Origin: Methylomonas albis | Lineage (GTDB): Bacteria; Pseudomonadota; Gammaproteobacteria; Methylococcales; Methylomonadaceae | Length of the DNA stretch: 64,000 bases | Direction of reading: 5' to 3' | NCBI RefSeq assembly: GCF_014850955.1 | Contig: NZ_JACXSS010000001.1 | Location: 3,100,001 to 3,164,000 of the forward strand | Shown: one piece after another, positions 29,765 to 40,600 of the stretch | Layout of the letters: every line of letters starts with the position of its first letter | Position numbering within the stretch: the first letter of the stretch is position 1 | Program-made: the position numbers and the translations under genes | Notes under the pieces: model-generated | What the model saw: the letters and a program-made list of their open reading frames with translations, nothing else | Told to the model about the DNA's origin: nothing | Database searches by the model: none

Positions 29765-29860
29765 ATCTCACTGGCGACTATCCTGATCGTGGACGACACG
29801 CCATCAACGCGATTAGTTACAAGGCTAAGGTACCCAGCAGCAAGCGCAAAAACGCCTTAA
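29765..29860 (+). pseudogene. Possible receiver-domain N-terminal remnant
   Basis: A 31-codon stretch reads ATILIVDDTPSTRLVTRLRY before a stop. This looks like the first strand and acidic pocket of a response-regulator receiver domain, cut off after the first helix. There is no start codon close by and no continuation in other frames. It lies in the 352-base gap between mtaD and mtnA. A chance match is possible. Confidence 0.25.
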
Positions 29861-29911
29861 AATAGCCGCTGAATAATTACCCATGCCACGCGGCCCAACA
29901 GCTCCGGCGCT

Positions 29912-29942
29912 TGTGCCCGGAGGGTTCTGGTCCCAGGGCACA
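29912..29942 (+). promoter_or_regulatory. Hairpin in the mtnA leader
   Basis: TGTGCCC at 29912-29918 pairs with GGGCACA at 29936-29942 around a GC-rich loop, 45 bases before the mtnA start. It could be a leader structure or a weak terminator, but no known riboswitch consensus is recognised. Confidence 0.3.
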
Positions 29943-29986
29943 CGAACCAACTAAATAATTTTATCTTTGCTTTAATCGGAACCACC

Positions 29987-31024
29987 ATGAGTACATCCCA
30001 AAAACTTTCCGTACAAGCTTTGCAATGGAGCGGGCACAGCTTAAAAGTACTGGACCAACGCTTGCTACCGGAAACCATTGCTTACGACGAATACCACGAT
30101 GCCGCCGGCGTTACCGAAGCCATCGCTTCGATGCGGGTGCGCGGCGCGCCGGCCATCGGTATTGCTGCCGCCTATGCCGTCGTGCTATCGGCGATGCAAC
30201 ATTATCCGAGCGGTGATTGGCAAAACGCCGTGGCGTCGGACATCCAACAGCTCGCCGCTTCCCGACCAACGGCGGTAAACCTGTTCTGGGCACTGGATAA
30301 AATGCGGGGCTTGTTAGCTGAAAATCCGGCGGAACCCATCGCGGCCTTGAACCAATTGGCCGAGCAAATTCACGCCGAAGACATCGCCGCCAATCACGCC
30401 ATGGGTGAGCGCGGCGCGGATGTGATCGGCGCCGCCAAAGCCGTGTTGACGCACTGCAACGCCGGCGCGCTAGCCACCGGCGGTTACGGCACCGCGCTGG
30501 GGGTGATTCGCAGTTTGCACCAGCGCGGTCAATTGCAAAACGTCTACGCCGACGAAACCCGGCCCTGGCTGCAAGGCGCGCGCTTGACGGTGTGGGAGCT
30601 GGCGCAAGACGGCATCCCCGCCACACTGCTCGCGGATTCGGCGGCGGCCTGGCTGATGAAATCCGGCAAGGTCGACTGGATCATCGTCGGCGCCGACCGT
30701 ATCGCCGCCAACGGCGACGTCGCCAACAAAATCGGCACGTATTCGCTGGCGGTGTTGGCTAAACAGCACGGCGTAAAAATGATGGTGGCAGCGCCCTCTT
30801 CCACCTTCGACTTCAGCATGGAAAACGGCGACAGCATCGAAATCGAACAACGTAATCCCCAGGAACTGTTGGCGGATTGTTACTTAGAGGAAGGCTCACT
30901 GGTGAACGCCTGGAACCCGGTGTTCGACGTCACCCCAGCCGCCCTGATTAGCGCCATCGTCACCGAACGCGGCGTGGTTATCGATCCCGGCCTGCACGGG
31001 GTAAGGAGCTTGGCACCATGTTAA
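29987..31024 (+). CDS. mtnA: S-methyl-5-thioribose-1-phosphate isomerase
   Basis: 345 residues, normal length. Family motifs: SMRVRGAPAIGIAAAYAV, a catalytic cysteine in VLTHCNAGALATGGYGTALG, and the aspartate in WIIVGADRIAANGDVANKIG. It isomerises methylthioribose 1-phosphate to methylthioribulose 1-phosphate in the methionine salvage pathway. Other salvage genes (mtnB-D) are not in the window. Its end overlaps cysZ by 7 bases. Confidence 0.94.
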   Translation: MSTSQKLSVQALQWSGHSLKVLDQRLLPETIAYDEYHDAAGVTEAIASMRVRGAPAIGIAAAYAVVLSAMQHYPSGDWQNAVASDIQQLAASRPTAVNLFWALDKMRGLLAENPAEPIAALNQLAEQIHAEDIAANHAMGERGADVIGAAKAVLTHCNAGALATGGYGTALGVIRSLHQRGQLQNVYADETRPWLQGARLTVWELAQDGIPATLLADSAAAWLMKSGKVDWIIVGADRIAANGDVANKIGTYSLAVLAKQHGVKMMVAAPSSTFDFSMENGDSIEIEQRNPQELLADCYLEEGSLVNAWNPVFDVTPAALISAIVTERGVVIDPGLHGVRSLAPC

Positions 31025-31752
31025 ATTTACCACGCGGCAATAACCCTGTCTTTGCGCTGAACTGCTTGTGGCAGGGCGTGAAAATGCTCACCCACCCCGA
31101 ACTGCGCAAATACCTGTTGATACCCTTGTTCATCAATATGGTGTTGTACACCGGCGCTTTCGTGCTGGGCTACCATTCGGTATCGGCTTTGATACATTCC
31201 TTTATCCCAGACTGGTTGTCCTGGCTAAATTGGATTTTATGGCCGCTGTTTTTTGTCAGCTTTTTAGTGATCGGCTTCTTCACCTTCACGCTGTTTGCCA
31301 ATCTGATCGCCGCGCCGTATTACAGCCAGCTAGCCGCTAAGACGCTGCAACTGATCAGCGGCGGCAGCGTCGCCAAAGCCGAACTGTCTTGGGATAAAGT
31401 GTTTTTCGGGGAACTGCGCCGGGTCGGCTATTTGTTACTGCGGGTATTGCCCTTGCTGCTGCTGTTTTTAATTCCGGTCGTCAATTTGATCGCACCCTTT
31501 ATTTGGGCGGTATTTGCCGCCTGGGGCATAGCGATGGAATTTCTGGCGTATCCACTGGAAGAACGCGGCCTGCCGTTTCCCAAACAGAAACAATTCATGC
31601 AGCAAACCCGTTGGGGGGTATTGAGCTTCGGCGGCTTGACTGGCTTGGGTTTGACGCTGCCTATCGTCAATTTGCTGATGGGCCAGGCGGCGGTGATAGG
31701 GGCAACGATTTATGTATACCGTTTGTCAGAAGCCGAGCAGACACCTAATTAG
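31018..31752 (+). CDS. cysZ: CysZ-like sulfate uptake membrane protein
   Basis: 244 residues with about four long membrane helices. The segments CLWQGVKMLTHPELRKYLLIPL at the start, FTFTLFANLIAAPYYSQLA and YPLEERGLPFPKQKQF are typical of CysZ (EI24 family). CysZ mediates sulfate entry for cysteine synthesis; the link to sulfur metabolism fits coupling to mtnA, whose stop it overlaps. Confidence 0.85.
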   Translation: MLNLPRGNNPVFALNCLWQGVKMLTHPELRKYLLIPLFINMVLYTGAFVLGYHSVSALIHSFIPDWLSWLNWILWPLFFVSFLVIGFFTFTLFANLIAAPYYSQLAAKTLQLISGGSVAKAELSWDKVFFGELRRVGYLLLRVLPLLLLFLIPVVNLIAPFIWAVFAAWGIAMEFLAYPLEERGLPFPKQKQFMQQTRWGVLSFGGLTGLGLTLPIVNLLMGQAAVIGATIYVYRLSEAEQTPN

Positions 31753-31847
31753 CGTTGCATCCGAAATCAAATAATCCGTGCTTTCAAACCCATATGATTA
31801 AGTTACAGCCAACACCTAAACCTCGCTAGCGTAGCGTAACTCGTAGT

Positions 31848-34148
31848 CTATTCTGCCCGTGTTGCGTCAACCACTAAACTTGACGAGCGCCCTTGATCGT
31901 CAACCACGACGATCTCGACGCGGCCGGGTTTCGCCGGCCACAACACAGTGGCACCTTCACCTACAAAACTATCGTCTACAAACCAAAATAAACGATGCTG
32001 GCCACCGGCGGCGATAGCGCTGAATTCAATGCCGTTTTGCTGCCCACCGCGTACCGGATAGCTCACCCCTGGTTGCGGAGACACTATTTTGGGCGAATCG
32101 ATTACCACATCGACCGATCGACTTTGCTCGCATAAGCGTTCGAAAGGTGGCGGATTGTCATGGCGGATGCCGGCCTGACGGAACGCCTCCAACTCGTCAC
32201 TATCCCAAAATTCAGCGACACGGGTTTCGCCTGGTGTATCGTCTTCCGGGCACTTTCGTAAGCCGTTGGCCGGGTTGATACGTATCGATCTATGCAAGGT
32301 GCAGGTTTTAATTGGCGACACGCCTGGAATAATCCAGCCTTCCTTGCGATGTGGGCACCAATCAGATACCGGTTGTCCCGACAACGGGCAGATTTCGATG
32401 CGTTTCAACCCAGGTGGCGGAATTTTATCGACAGGACTTGGCCGTTCCATGGCGACGGCATCCAGAATATCGAACAACAGCGGCCCTAGCAATTCTCGTC
32501 CGACCAAGTGGCGGTTGGGGCTGCCGTCAAAATTGCCGGCCCATACACCGACCAGCAAATCGCCCATGACGCCTATGGCCCAGGCATCTTTCAGGCCGGA
32601 AGACGTACCGGTTTTCCACGCGACGGCCCGTTGTCGACCGAAACTGCGTCCGCCAAAACTGCGTTGCGGGCGTGGATTGCTTTCCAGCATTTCGCCGACT
32701 AGAAACGCCGATTCCGGCGTCAACAGCGGCTTACCTGCAGGTTGATCCTCCTGATTCAACCACCGTAACTCCCGCAACTCACCGGCATTGGCCAACATGC
32801 CGTACAGTTTCATTAAATCCTCCATGGAGATCTCTGCTCCACCTATCGCTAGACTCAGCCCGTAATTGGCGGCCTGTTTGGGGATATTTATGCCGGCCTG
32901 AAGTAGAAATTGGTGAAACGTCGGTTTTTGCAATTGCGCCAACAGGCTGATAGCCGGAATATTTCGGCTGCGCACCAAGGCCTCGGTGGCCGACAGCGGG
33001 CCGTAGAAGTTACGCTCGAAGTTTTCCGGTTGGTAGTCGCCCAGACGCAACGGCGTATCCTTTAGACGAGTATCCGGCGTGATCAGACCTTGAGTGATGG
33101 CCTGAGCATAAATGAAGGGCTTCAAGGTAGATCCTGGCGAACGCGGCGACTTCAAGCCATTGACGTAACCATGAATATCGGCGTTGAAATAATCCGCCGA
33201 ACCCACATAGCCCAACACTGCCATGCTCGGCGCATGCACCACCATCACACTGGCGTTGGCTACGCCCTGCAATCTATGTTGACGCAGAAAACCGCCCAGC
33301 AATTCCTCGCTTAGTGCCTGCACGGTGCCATCCAACGTTGACGACAAGGTTGCCGATTCAGGATGCAGACTATGCAATCGTTCGGCGAAATGTGGCGCGC
33401 CGAACGGCAGCTCCTTGCGCGACCTGAACCAGAGACGGTCGAATCCGGGATCGTTACCGTATGCCGCCTGCCAGGCCAAGTGTAGCCTTTGCCGTGCAGC
33501 AGGATTCATAGGCGCCCTTGCGTGGGGGTTTTGCGGTATCAGCGCCAGAGCCCGCGCCTCGTCTTGATTGAGCGCCGAAATCGGCTTGTGGAAATAAACC
33601 CAGGCCGCCGCGCCGGCGCCCTCAATGTTGGCGCCATAGGGCGCCAGATTAAGATAGGCTTCCAACAATGCCGTTTTAGTGAAATGCCGCTCCAACCACA
33701 AGGCATAAGCCATTTGCTTTAACTTGCCGTCTACGGTATCGGTCTTCAAGCGCCAGCGCTGCCGCGCCAATTGCATGCTCAGCGTCGATGCGCCCATACG
33801 ACGATCTTGCGTGATCAAACTGCTCCACACCGCCCGCAACAGCGACACCGGATTGATACCGGGATGCCGGTAAAACCAGCGGTCTTCGTAATACAGCGTC
33901 GCATCTTGCAAGGATTGCGGCAATTCTGCCAACGGCGTCCACAGCCGGTATTTTTCGTCGGACGTTAGACTCAATCGCAGCAAGCGACCATTCTTGTCGG
34001 TCACGACATAGGAGCCGTTGGCTCGGTTGACCAACAACGGTTGCGGGCTAAAGCCCTGTGCCAGCCAGATCAGTAATGTCAGTAAAACCGTCGCCAACAA
34101 CAGACGTTTGGCCGGCGAGGATTTCAAAACCTTGACGGTAAATTTCAT
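31848..34148 (-). CDS. pbpC: Penicillin-binding protein 1C
   Basis: About 766 residues. One N-terminal membrane helix, a family 51 transglycosylase domain (YYEDRWFYRHPGINPVSL; GASTLSMQLARQ), a transpeptidase domain with the SxxK serine in SPGSTLKPFIYAQA, SRN in VRSRNIPAISLL and the KTGTSSGLKDAW box, and the C-terminal BiPBP_C domain. It polymerises peptidoglycan in the periplasm and typically partners an alpha-2-macroglobulin, as here. The ATG at 34148 is used; the frame extends to an ATG at 34193, and a strong GGAGGTG at 34185-34191 could serve a TTG at 34172. Confidence 0.92.
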   Translation of the reverse strand: MKFTVKVLKSSPAKRLLLATVLLTLLIWLAQGFSPQPLLVNRANGSYVVTDKNGRLLRLSLTSDEKYRLWTPLAELPQSLQDATLYYEDRWFYRHPGINPVSLLRAVWSSLITQDRRMGASTLSMQLARQRWRLKTDTVDGKLKQMAYALWLERHFTKTALLEAYLNLAPYGANIEGAGAAAWVYFHKPISALNQDEARALALIPQNPHARAPMNPAARQRLHLAWQAAYGNDPGFDRLWFRSRKELPFGAPHFAERLHSLHPESATLSSTLDGTVQALSEELLGGFLRQHRLQGVANASVMVVHAPSMAVLGYVGSADYFNADIHGYVNGLKSPRSPGSTLKPFIYAQAITQGLITPDTRLKDTPLRLGDYQPENFERNFYGPLSATEALVRSRNIPAISLLAQLQKPTFHQFLLQAGINIPKQAANYGLSLAIGGAEISMEDLMKLYGMLANAGELRELRWLNQEDQPAGKPLLTPESAFLVGEMLESNPRPQRSFGGRSFGRQRAVAWKTGTSSGLKDAWAIGVMGDLLVGVWAGNFDGSPNRHLVGRELLGPLLFDILDAVAMERPSPVDKIPPPGLKRIEICPLSGQPVSDWCPHRKEGWIIPGVSPIKTCTLHRSIRINPANGLRKCPEDDTPGETRVAEFWDSDELEAFRQAGIRHDNPPPFERLCEQSRSVDVVIDSPKIVSPQPGVSYPVRGGQQNGIEFSAIAAGGQHRLFWFVDDSFVGEGATVLWPAKPGRVEIVVVDDQGRSSSLVVDATRAE

Positions 34149-34446
34149 TAGTTTTGGTGAAATAGAGACCAAGCGGCGACAATTCACCTCCATTTTGAGA
34201 GATTTTGTCGGAGCATCTAACCTGATCCGTTAAGCAAATATTGCCTGACCGTCGCCTAGCAGTTTGGAAAAAAAATTCAGCCCGCGACCCAGCATCCAGC
34301 GTTCGCCGTTTAACCGCCGCCCAATTCTCGGCGTTTTCGTGCCAGGCACTCCCCACCTCCATCCCTTACTTGGTTTTTTTCGCGCGTAAACCTTCGATAA
34401 GGCTGAGCTTCAGAACTGTCAGGATCCTGTTCAATATGGCAGTTTA

Positions 34447-34563
34447 TTAATCCGTCTCATGCTCCTTAAGCCAGCCTTTCAGCGCATCATTCATCCCCAG
34501 CCACGGCCTTTGGCAAGGAAGGCCTCCAGTACATCCTTATCGAAACGAACGATAAGGAGCAAT
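34447..34563 (-). pseudogene. Decayed BrnA-like antitoxin remnant
   Basis: Read on the - strand, one frame gives LLLIVRFDKDVLEAFLAKGRGW and then a stop; the next frame continues with MNDALKGWLKEHETD to a stop at 34447. Joined, these match the ribbon-helix-helix end of BrnA-type antitoxins (a strand R.D.DVL..F...G.G..., then a helix ending ALR.W). A short deletion at the junction has removed about three residues. No BrnT toxin is visible. It lies in the spacer between the alpha-2-macroglobulin and pbpC genes; the rest of 34149-34604 shows nothing else. Confidence 0.5.
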
Positions 34564-34604
34564 CGAGTACGCAATCAGCATCCATATAGTATCTTCCTTT
34601 TTTA

Positions 34605-37600
34605 TTATTCCTCTACCTTCACCACATCCCCCAAGCCCCTAAACAAAATCTCGCTGTCATACATCCCCTCTGCAAACACAGGCGGCACCTTGTAAGCGCC
34701 TGAGTTCAAGGGCTTTAAGCGGAACTCGAAATATTTTTCGCCGCCATCCAGCGCGCCGAACATCACTAAACGATCTTCCTGCACGTCAATGTAATCCGGC
34801 TGCCAAAGCGGTTTCTTGTCTATAGGCAGCGACTTGCGCTCGGCCAAGCCTTGCTCGCTTAGGTCGATTTCGAAACCGCCGGGGATCAGCATCACCACTG
34901 CCACGTCCTTCATCGCCCGATCAGGATGCAGGCCCACCCGAACGTACAGTTTGTCCTGCAATCCGATGTGGTCGACTTTTTCGCCTTTATCGTTGAGCAA
35001 CTGCCTGGTAATGCTGAGCTTTTCGACGATGGCTGTGGCCGGCGCGGCTTTGTCGTAGCCGCGTTCACTAAGCTGGTAGTACAGATTCCAACTGCCTTCA
35101 CCGCGAATTTCCAAAGGCCGCAGCACCGGCGTCAGCATGATACTTTTGATGGTTTTGCCTTCCAGGGCCAGTTGCGCCAGCGGCGTGCCGGCCAACACCG
35201 TAAATGTTTTTTGCTGATCCTGTTCAAAGCGCGTCCACAAGCTGCCCAGGCCCAGCAAAGCCATCGATCCACGGAACGAGTTCATCCGCTGTTTGACCAA
35301 ATCCTGGCCCAGCTCCAGCAGATAGCGGCCGAATTGCGGGTCCTGGCTGTCGATCAGCTCCGGCATGTGCTTGCCGACCAGATACAGGTATAGACTCAGG
35401 TCTTCCGGATTGTTCTGAATGTCCTTGGGCAACAAGCCGCTGGATTTCCATTGCCGTTGGAATTCGCCGAAATGGCGGTCGGCATTCTGATCCAGATGAT
35501 GCAGCTTGTAGGCGGCACCAATGAAGAAACGGCTGCGGCTAGCTATTGCGTTTCCGCTGCTTTTGCTTTGCGCCTGCAGATCGGCTTCGAAAGCCCGCAA
35601 GCGTTCGGCCACATTCCGGCCGCTTCGAGCCAACAGATAGAACGCATAGGCTTTGGCATCGTGTTGCAGGAATTGGTATTGCCGGGATTGGGCATACTCG
35701 TCGGCAAAACCCAGCGCGCGTTCCAGCATCGCATCCGGCACCTGATGGCCGCGCTCCTTGGCTTCCATCAACATATGGGTGGCATACATCGAGTAAAACG
35801 GCATGCCTTCGTCCGCCACTGTCCAATAACCAAAACTGCCGTCATGCCGCTGCCGGGTTTGCAGGGTGTGAATGCTGCGGCCAAGCAATTGCTGAACGTC
35901 GTCGGCCGACAAACCCAATTCAGGATTGGCGCCCAACACCACCGCAGGGAAGGCCTGGCTGGTGATCTGTTCGGTACAACCGTAAGGATAGTGTTTCAGA
36001 TAATCGACGATGCCGCGCAGATAGGCTGCCGGCGTCATGGATACCGAAAATTCCACCTGCCGTTGGGCGTCATACATGTCGCGTTTCACGTCCAACTGGC
36101 GCACATTGCCCTTGCGCTGTTCCTCTATGGTCAGCACCCCACCTTGCAGCGTGGTGAGTAAGGGTTGCGACGGCCGGATGCTGATTTCCTCGCGGTAGTC
36201 GGCGCTCTTGCCGGCGGCAGAGACCTGGTAATGCACATCGACCGGACCGAGTTTGTTGTCCTTGACCTTGGCATGGAAACGCACCGTACCATCCTGGCCC
36301 TGAGCCAACGTCAGGGTTTGTGGATTGGGCGACAACAATTCCAACGAGTCGCCAGCGGCGATGTTTACTTGCAAGGGCAGAGTGCCGGCTGCGCCGCTAT
36401 TGTTGGCGACCAGTACGCCCATGTCGAACTCGTCGCCCGGCGCGGCAACATAGGGTTGCTGCGGCTGGATCACGTAAGCCTGGCTGGCAACGCTGCTCGC
36501 CACCGGCACCGCCAGTTTGCCGGCATTGGCCGCCACGGCGATCACGCGGATTTTGCCATTGAAATAATCCGGCACCGGAATCGCCAGGCTGTGTTCGCCG
36601 GGCTGAGCGTCGATGATGCCGGACCAGAACGCCATAGGCGGTTTGTGTTTGCGGGCGAAGGGATTTTTATATTTACCCAGCTGTGCATCCTCATCGCCGC
36701 CCGGCGCCGATAGATGCTGTACCAAGGCAAAATCCGGCAGGATCAAATCCAGAATCTGGTGACTTTTAACCTGCAAGGCGCGTTTGCGGAAGAAATAATC
36801 CAACGGCGCCGGATTCTGATAATGGGCAAACTGCAAAATGCCCTCGTCGACTGCGTATAACAGCAATTTGGTCGGTTCCTTGACACGGTAGCCCACATCC
36901 AGCGTCTTGCCGGGTTGCACAGTCTCCGGCACCTTAAGTGCTATCTCCTGGGTATAGCGTTGTTTGGAGATATTGAACGGCACCACGCCATAGCTGAGCG
37001 GACTCATGTAGATTTCCCGCGAATCCAGCGAACGAACGAAAGCCACCGACAGATAGGCGTTGCCGCTGATATTTTTCGGCAGCGCGACACGCTGGCTGGA
37101 GGCAGTGGTGCTGGTCTTGAACCATTGGCTAGTGAGTACGCCGTCCTGTTCGACGGTAATCAAACCAGCGCCCTGATACGGCGCGACAATTTGTACTTCC
37201 AGAGTTTCGCCGGGTTGATACTCGGTCTTATTCAGGGTCAGATTCAGCTCGGCGTTGTGCTCTATGTTGCGGGTGACGTTGCCGGCACCGGCGACAGTGT
37301 AATCGACTCGGTTCAGTTCCTCGCCCTGGGTATTTTTGAAGATTACATAGAAACGGCCGGGATTGTCGCTGGGCAAGATCAAGTCGGCCACGCCTTTGGT
37401 CAAGGCCAGCGGCAGAGTTTTGCGCAGTTCCTGGCGTTGCATGGACTGGTATTGATACAAGCCGTCGCTGCGTTTAACCAGCGTCGAGACATAGCGGGTT
37501 TCAAATATCTCGGCATTCAATGTTTCGGCTTGCCGTGGCTGAAAGTCGCTACCCAGAGCTAGCAAATCCAGCTTGCGCGTACTGTCCTTGGCAATGTAAT

Positions 37601-40600
37601 CCAGACTGCCATCGGGTTTATAACCCAACAGATAAGCTTGTTTGGACACCAACGCCGAAGTCATGGCCACCACCGAACGGCCCGAGCCTTTCTCGAAGCC
37701 CTCCCCGGCCAGCGCTATTTCGTAGACCGGTTCGGCGACGCTTGCCAGCGGCAGGTCAAATACGGCCTCGCCCTGGGCGTTGGTCTTGGTTTCACCCAAC
37801 TCTTGAGGCACATCAGGGATGCTATCCGTCGCCGAGCGCCGGAAGCGGTAATCGGCATAACCCGGCACCTGGCCTGACCAGGGCCTTGCAGTCAGTTGCA
37901 GTTTGGCGCTATTGCCTTCGGCCGGGGTGCCGAACAGGTTGCGGACCGTAACTTTGGCCTTGGCAGCATCAGGGGACAGCCACCCCTTGGCCGGTGCGGC
38001 GGGAATCTCGGTCTTGACCTGCAAGCGATCAGGCTGAAACTCCTCTATTCTGACCTTGGTGCTGCCCAGCGACTTTTTACTCTTGTCAGCAACGATCAAC
38101 TCCACGCGATAGGTACCGGTCTTGCCGGCGGCTGAACTGGTCCAGGCAATTTCCTCGAAACCTTCAGCGCCGAAACTCAAGGTTTTGCTCCAGACTTCCT
38201 GATTTTCCGGGTCGCTGATCACGGATTTCAAAGGCAAGCCGGCCGGCAGCGCCGACCAATCGCGTTTGCGCAAAATCGCGCCGATTTTCAGCGTGTCGCC
38301 AGGCCGGTAGATGCCGCGATCCGAGAACAAAAAGGCTTGCAGGCTGTCGGCATTATCGCGCAGGCCGTCTATATCAAAGCGCGACACATCCAGCTGTCGG
38401 TTGCTGCGGTTAAACGGCAGAAAGCTCAGGTCGCCGTCTTTCTCTGCCAAATAAACGGTCGGGGTTTTCTCATCTATTAAGCCTTCGGTGGTCGGAAAGC
38501 CGACTTTGCCTTGTTCGTCAGTCTTGCCGGAAAACACCGCCACGCCGTTCTTGCCCAGCAGCGACACTTGCGCACCGGCAACCGGCTGGCCGCTGCGGAA
38601 GGACATCACGAATACTTCTTGCTTGCCGTCGGAGGCGGTTTTAACCAGCAGACCCATATCGGTCAGCAGCACCAGACGCTTGTCCGTGCTAATTGAGTCC
38701 GATCCGTTGTCGGTAGTGGCGGCACAATCACCGGATGTAGCAGCTTGTTCATCGCCGCCCTGTTCCACGTCATCGGCAGTCGGCTCCGCGCTCTCGCCGT
38801 TACCGCTTTCGGCGGTTTCGCTTGGTTCCTGCTCAGTACAAATTTGCGCCGATTCGGCTTTTTTCTCCGCCACCGACAGAATAAACAAGCCTCTCGGCGG
38901 AAAGCCTTTGTCGCGAGTAAAGCGGCCGAAGTCCACCGCGAAATACTGGCGTTCCATTTCCTTGCCGGAGGGTAAAGCCTGGTCGTAACCGAATTTCTCG
39001 GCGAAATGTTCGATTGGCAGGCTGAAGCTGGGATTTTCGAAATTACCGGAGGTGAAATGCACGACATGGTGCATGTTGTGAGGTAACACCCGTTGCAACT
39101 CCACGTGCACGTTTTGCACGCCGCGCGCGGTAACGCCCAATTGTTTATTGCCGCTGAGACTGAGCAAGGCACCTTCGTGGAGGATTTTCAGCTCGCGTTG
39201 ATTGGCGCCCAATTCCTGTAAATATCGGGCGTCGCCGCTCAATTTAAAACCGTCCAGGCTTTCTATGCCTTTGTTGACCTTGACCAACAACCGGCTATTT
39301 TCTGGAGCCGCGAAACTCAAATGCTGAACCGTAGGATCTTCACTATCCGATTCGCGCCACTTTAACGCCACCGGCGTCGACAGTTTAATGACGTCGGAGT
39401 CGATCTGATTGGCGCTTTGCCATTCGGTAACATCTTTTTCGGCGCAAAACTTGGGTCTGGCGGGATTTTTGATCCGGCAATCCGGCAACACGTAGACTTC
39501 GACGGCTTTTTCCAACCCGGCCGGGTCTTTCAACGCAATATTGGTTTTCAGCACCAGCAAACGTTCGATACTGTCATCTTGCTTGATGACACTTTGGACA
39601 ACCAGACTTTCTATTTTCAAATAATCCAGCGCGCTGGGCACGGCCAGTACGCCGATTGCTTCCTGCTTGCTAGGCTCGCCGCCGCTTTGGGCAACGACGC
39701 CTTTATCGACAACGATCTTGATTTCGCTCGGATCGTCGACCAAGTGTAATGCCGTGGTTTTCAGATAGGCCAGTTTGGGATTTTTGTCGTCGTAGCTAAG
39801 CTCGTAGCCGATCGCATCCTGGAACGTTCTGGCCGGCAAACGCCGCGACCACACCGCTGTTTTGGCGGCCAAACCATCGCGTTGCGGCGGATAATTGAAA
39901 GTCAGGGTGGCCGTCGCGCGTTTAATCTTGGCGTCTATCGGGTCATTGTAAAGCCGAACGTTACCGACCGACACAGTTAGATCCGGCATCGTCACGTAGC
40001 CGGAATACTGCGGCTTTTCAAACTTCAGCCCCGGAAAGGCCGATTGCTCAAGCTTGACTTCATATGCTTGGCCGGGTTTCAACGCATCCGCCGCTTTCGG
40101 GGTAAAAACCAAATCGCCATCGCCTTTGGATTCTCCATAGAACCATTGGCCTTCCATTTCGGGGACGATGCGAACGCCGCCCGCCACGGGCTCTCCGGCC
40201 TTGGTTTTCTTGACAGACTCTGTCAAATCCGTACCTCTGAGCCGAACACTGATTTTGCCATCGTATTGATTGGCCCAGATATCGGTGACGCTGGGAATAA
40301 CGGCTTTCGGCGCATCGAACTTATCCCAATCCCCTCGAATCATCGGCAACTCGCATTCGGCACCAGTTGCCAATTCAGCTTCGGTCGCGGCCTGATTGAC
40401 AGCCAACAACCACACTTTGCCGGCTTTAAAGCTTGCTTTAATAACAGAATCCTCGGCCGGACGCAGCAGTTGGTCGCTACTGGCCTTAATGCGCACGCCT
40501 TGACTGGCATGAATATCTATGGCCGTGCCGTTGGCCATCGCGGCGCTGAAGGCAGGATGGGCCAGCGGATAATTAAACTCCAAGTTAAATTCCAACGAAC

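Noticed and set aside
29881-29986. SAM- or SAH-type riboswitch before mtnA
   Set aside because: Only one simple hairpin is visible; no consensus core of known SAM/SAH riboswitch classes.
38830-38845. Second thioester in alpha-2-macroglobulin
   Set aside because: The CTEQ there is in an acidic low-complexity insert without the usual flanking helix; the real site is near residue 1690.
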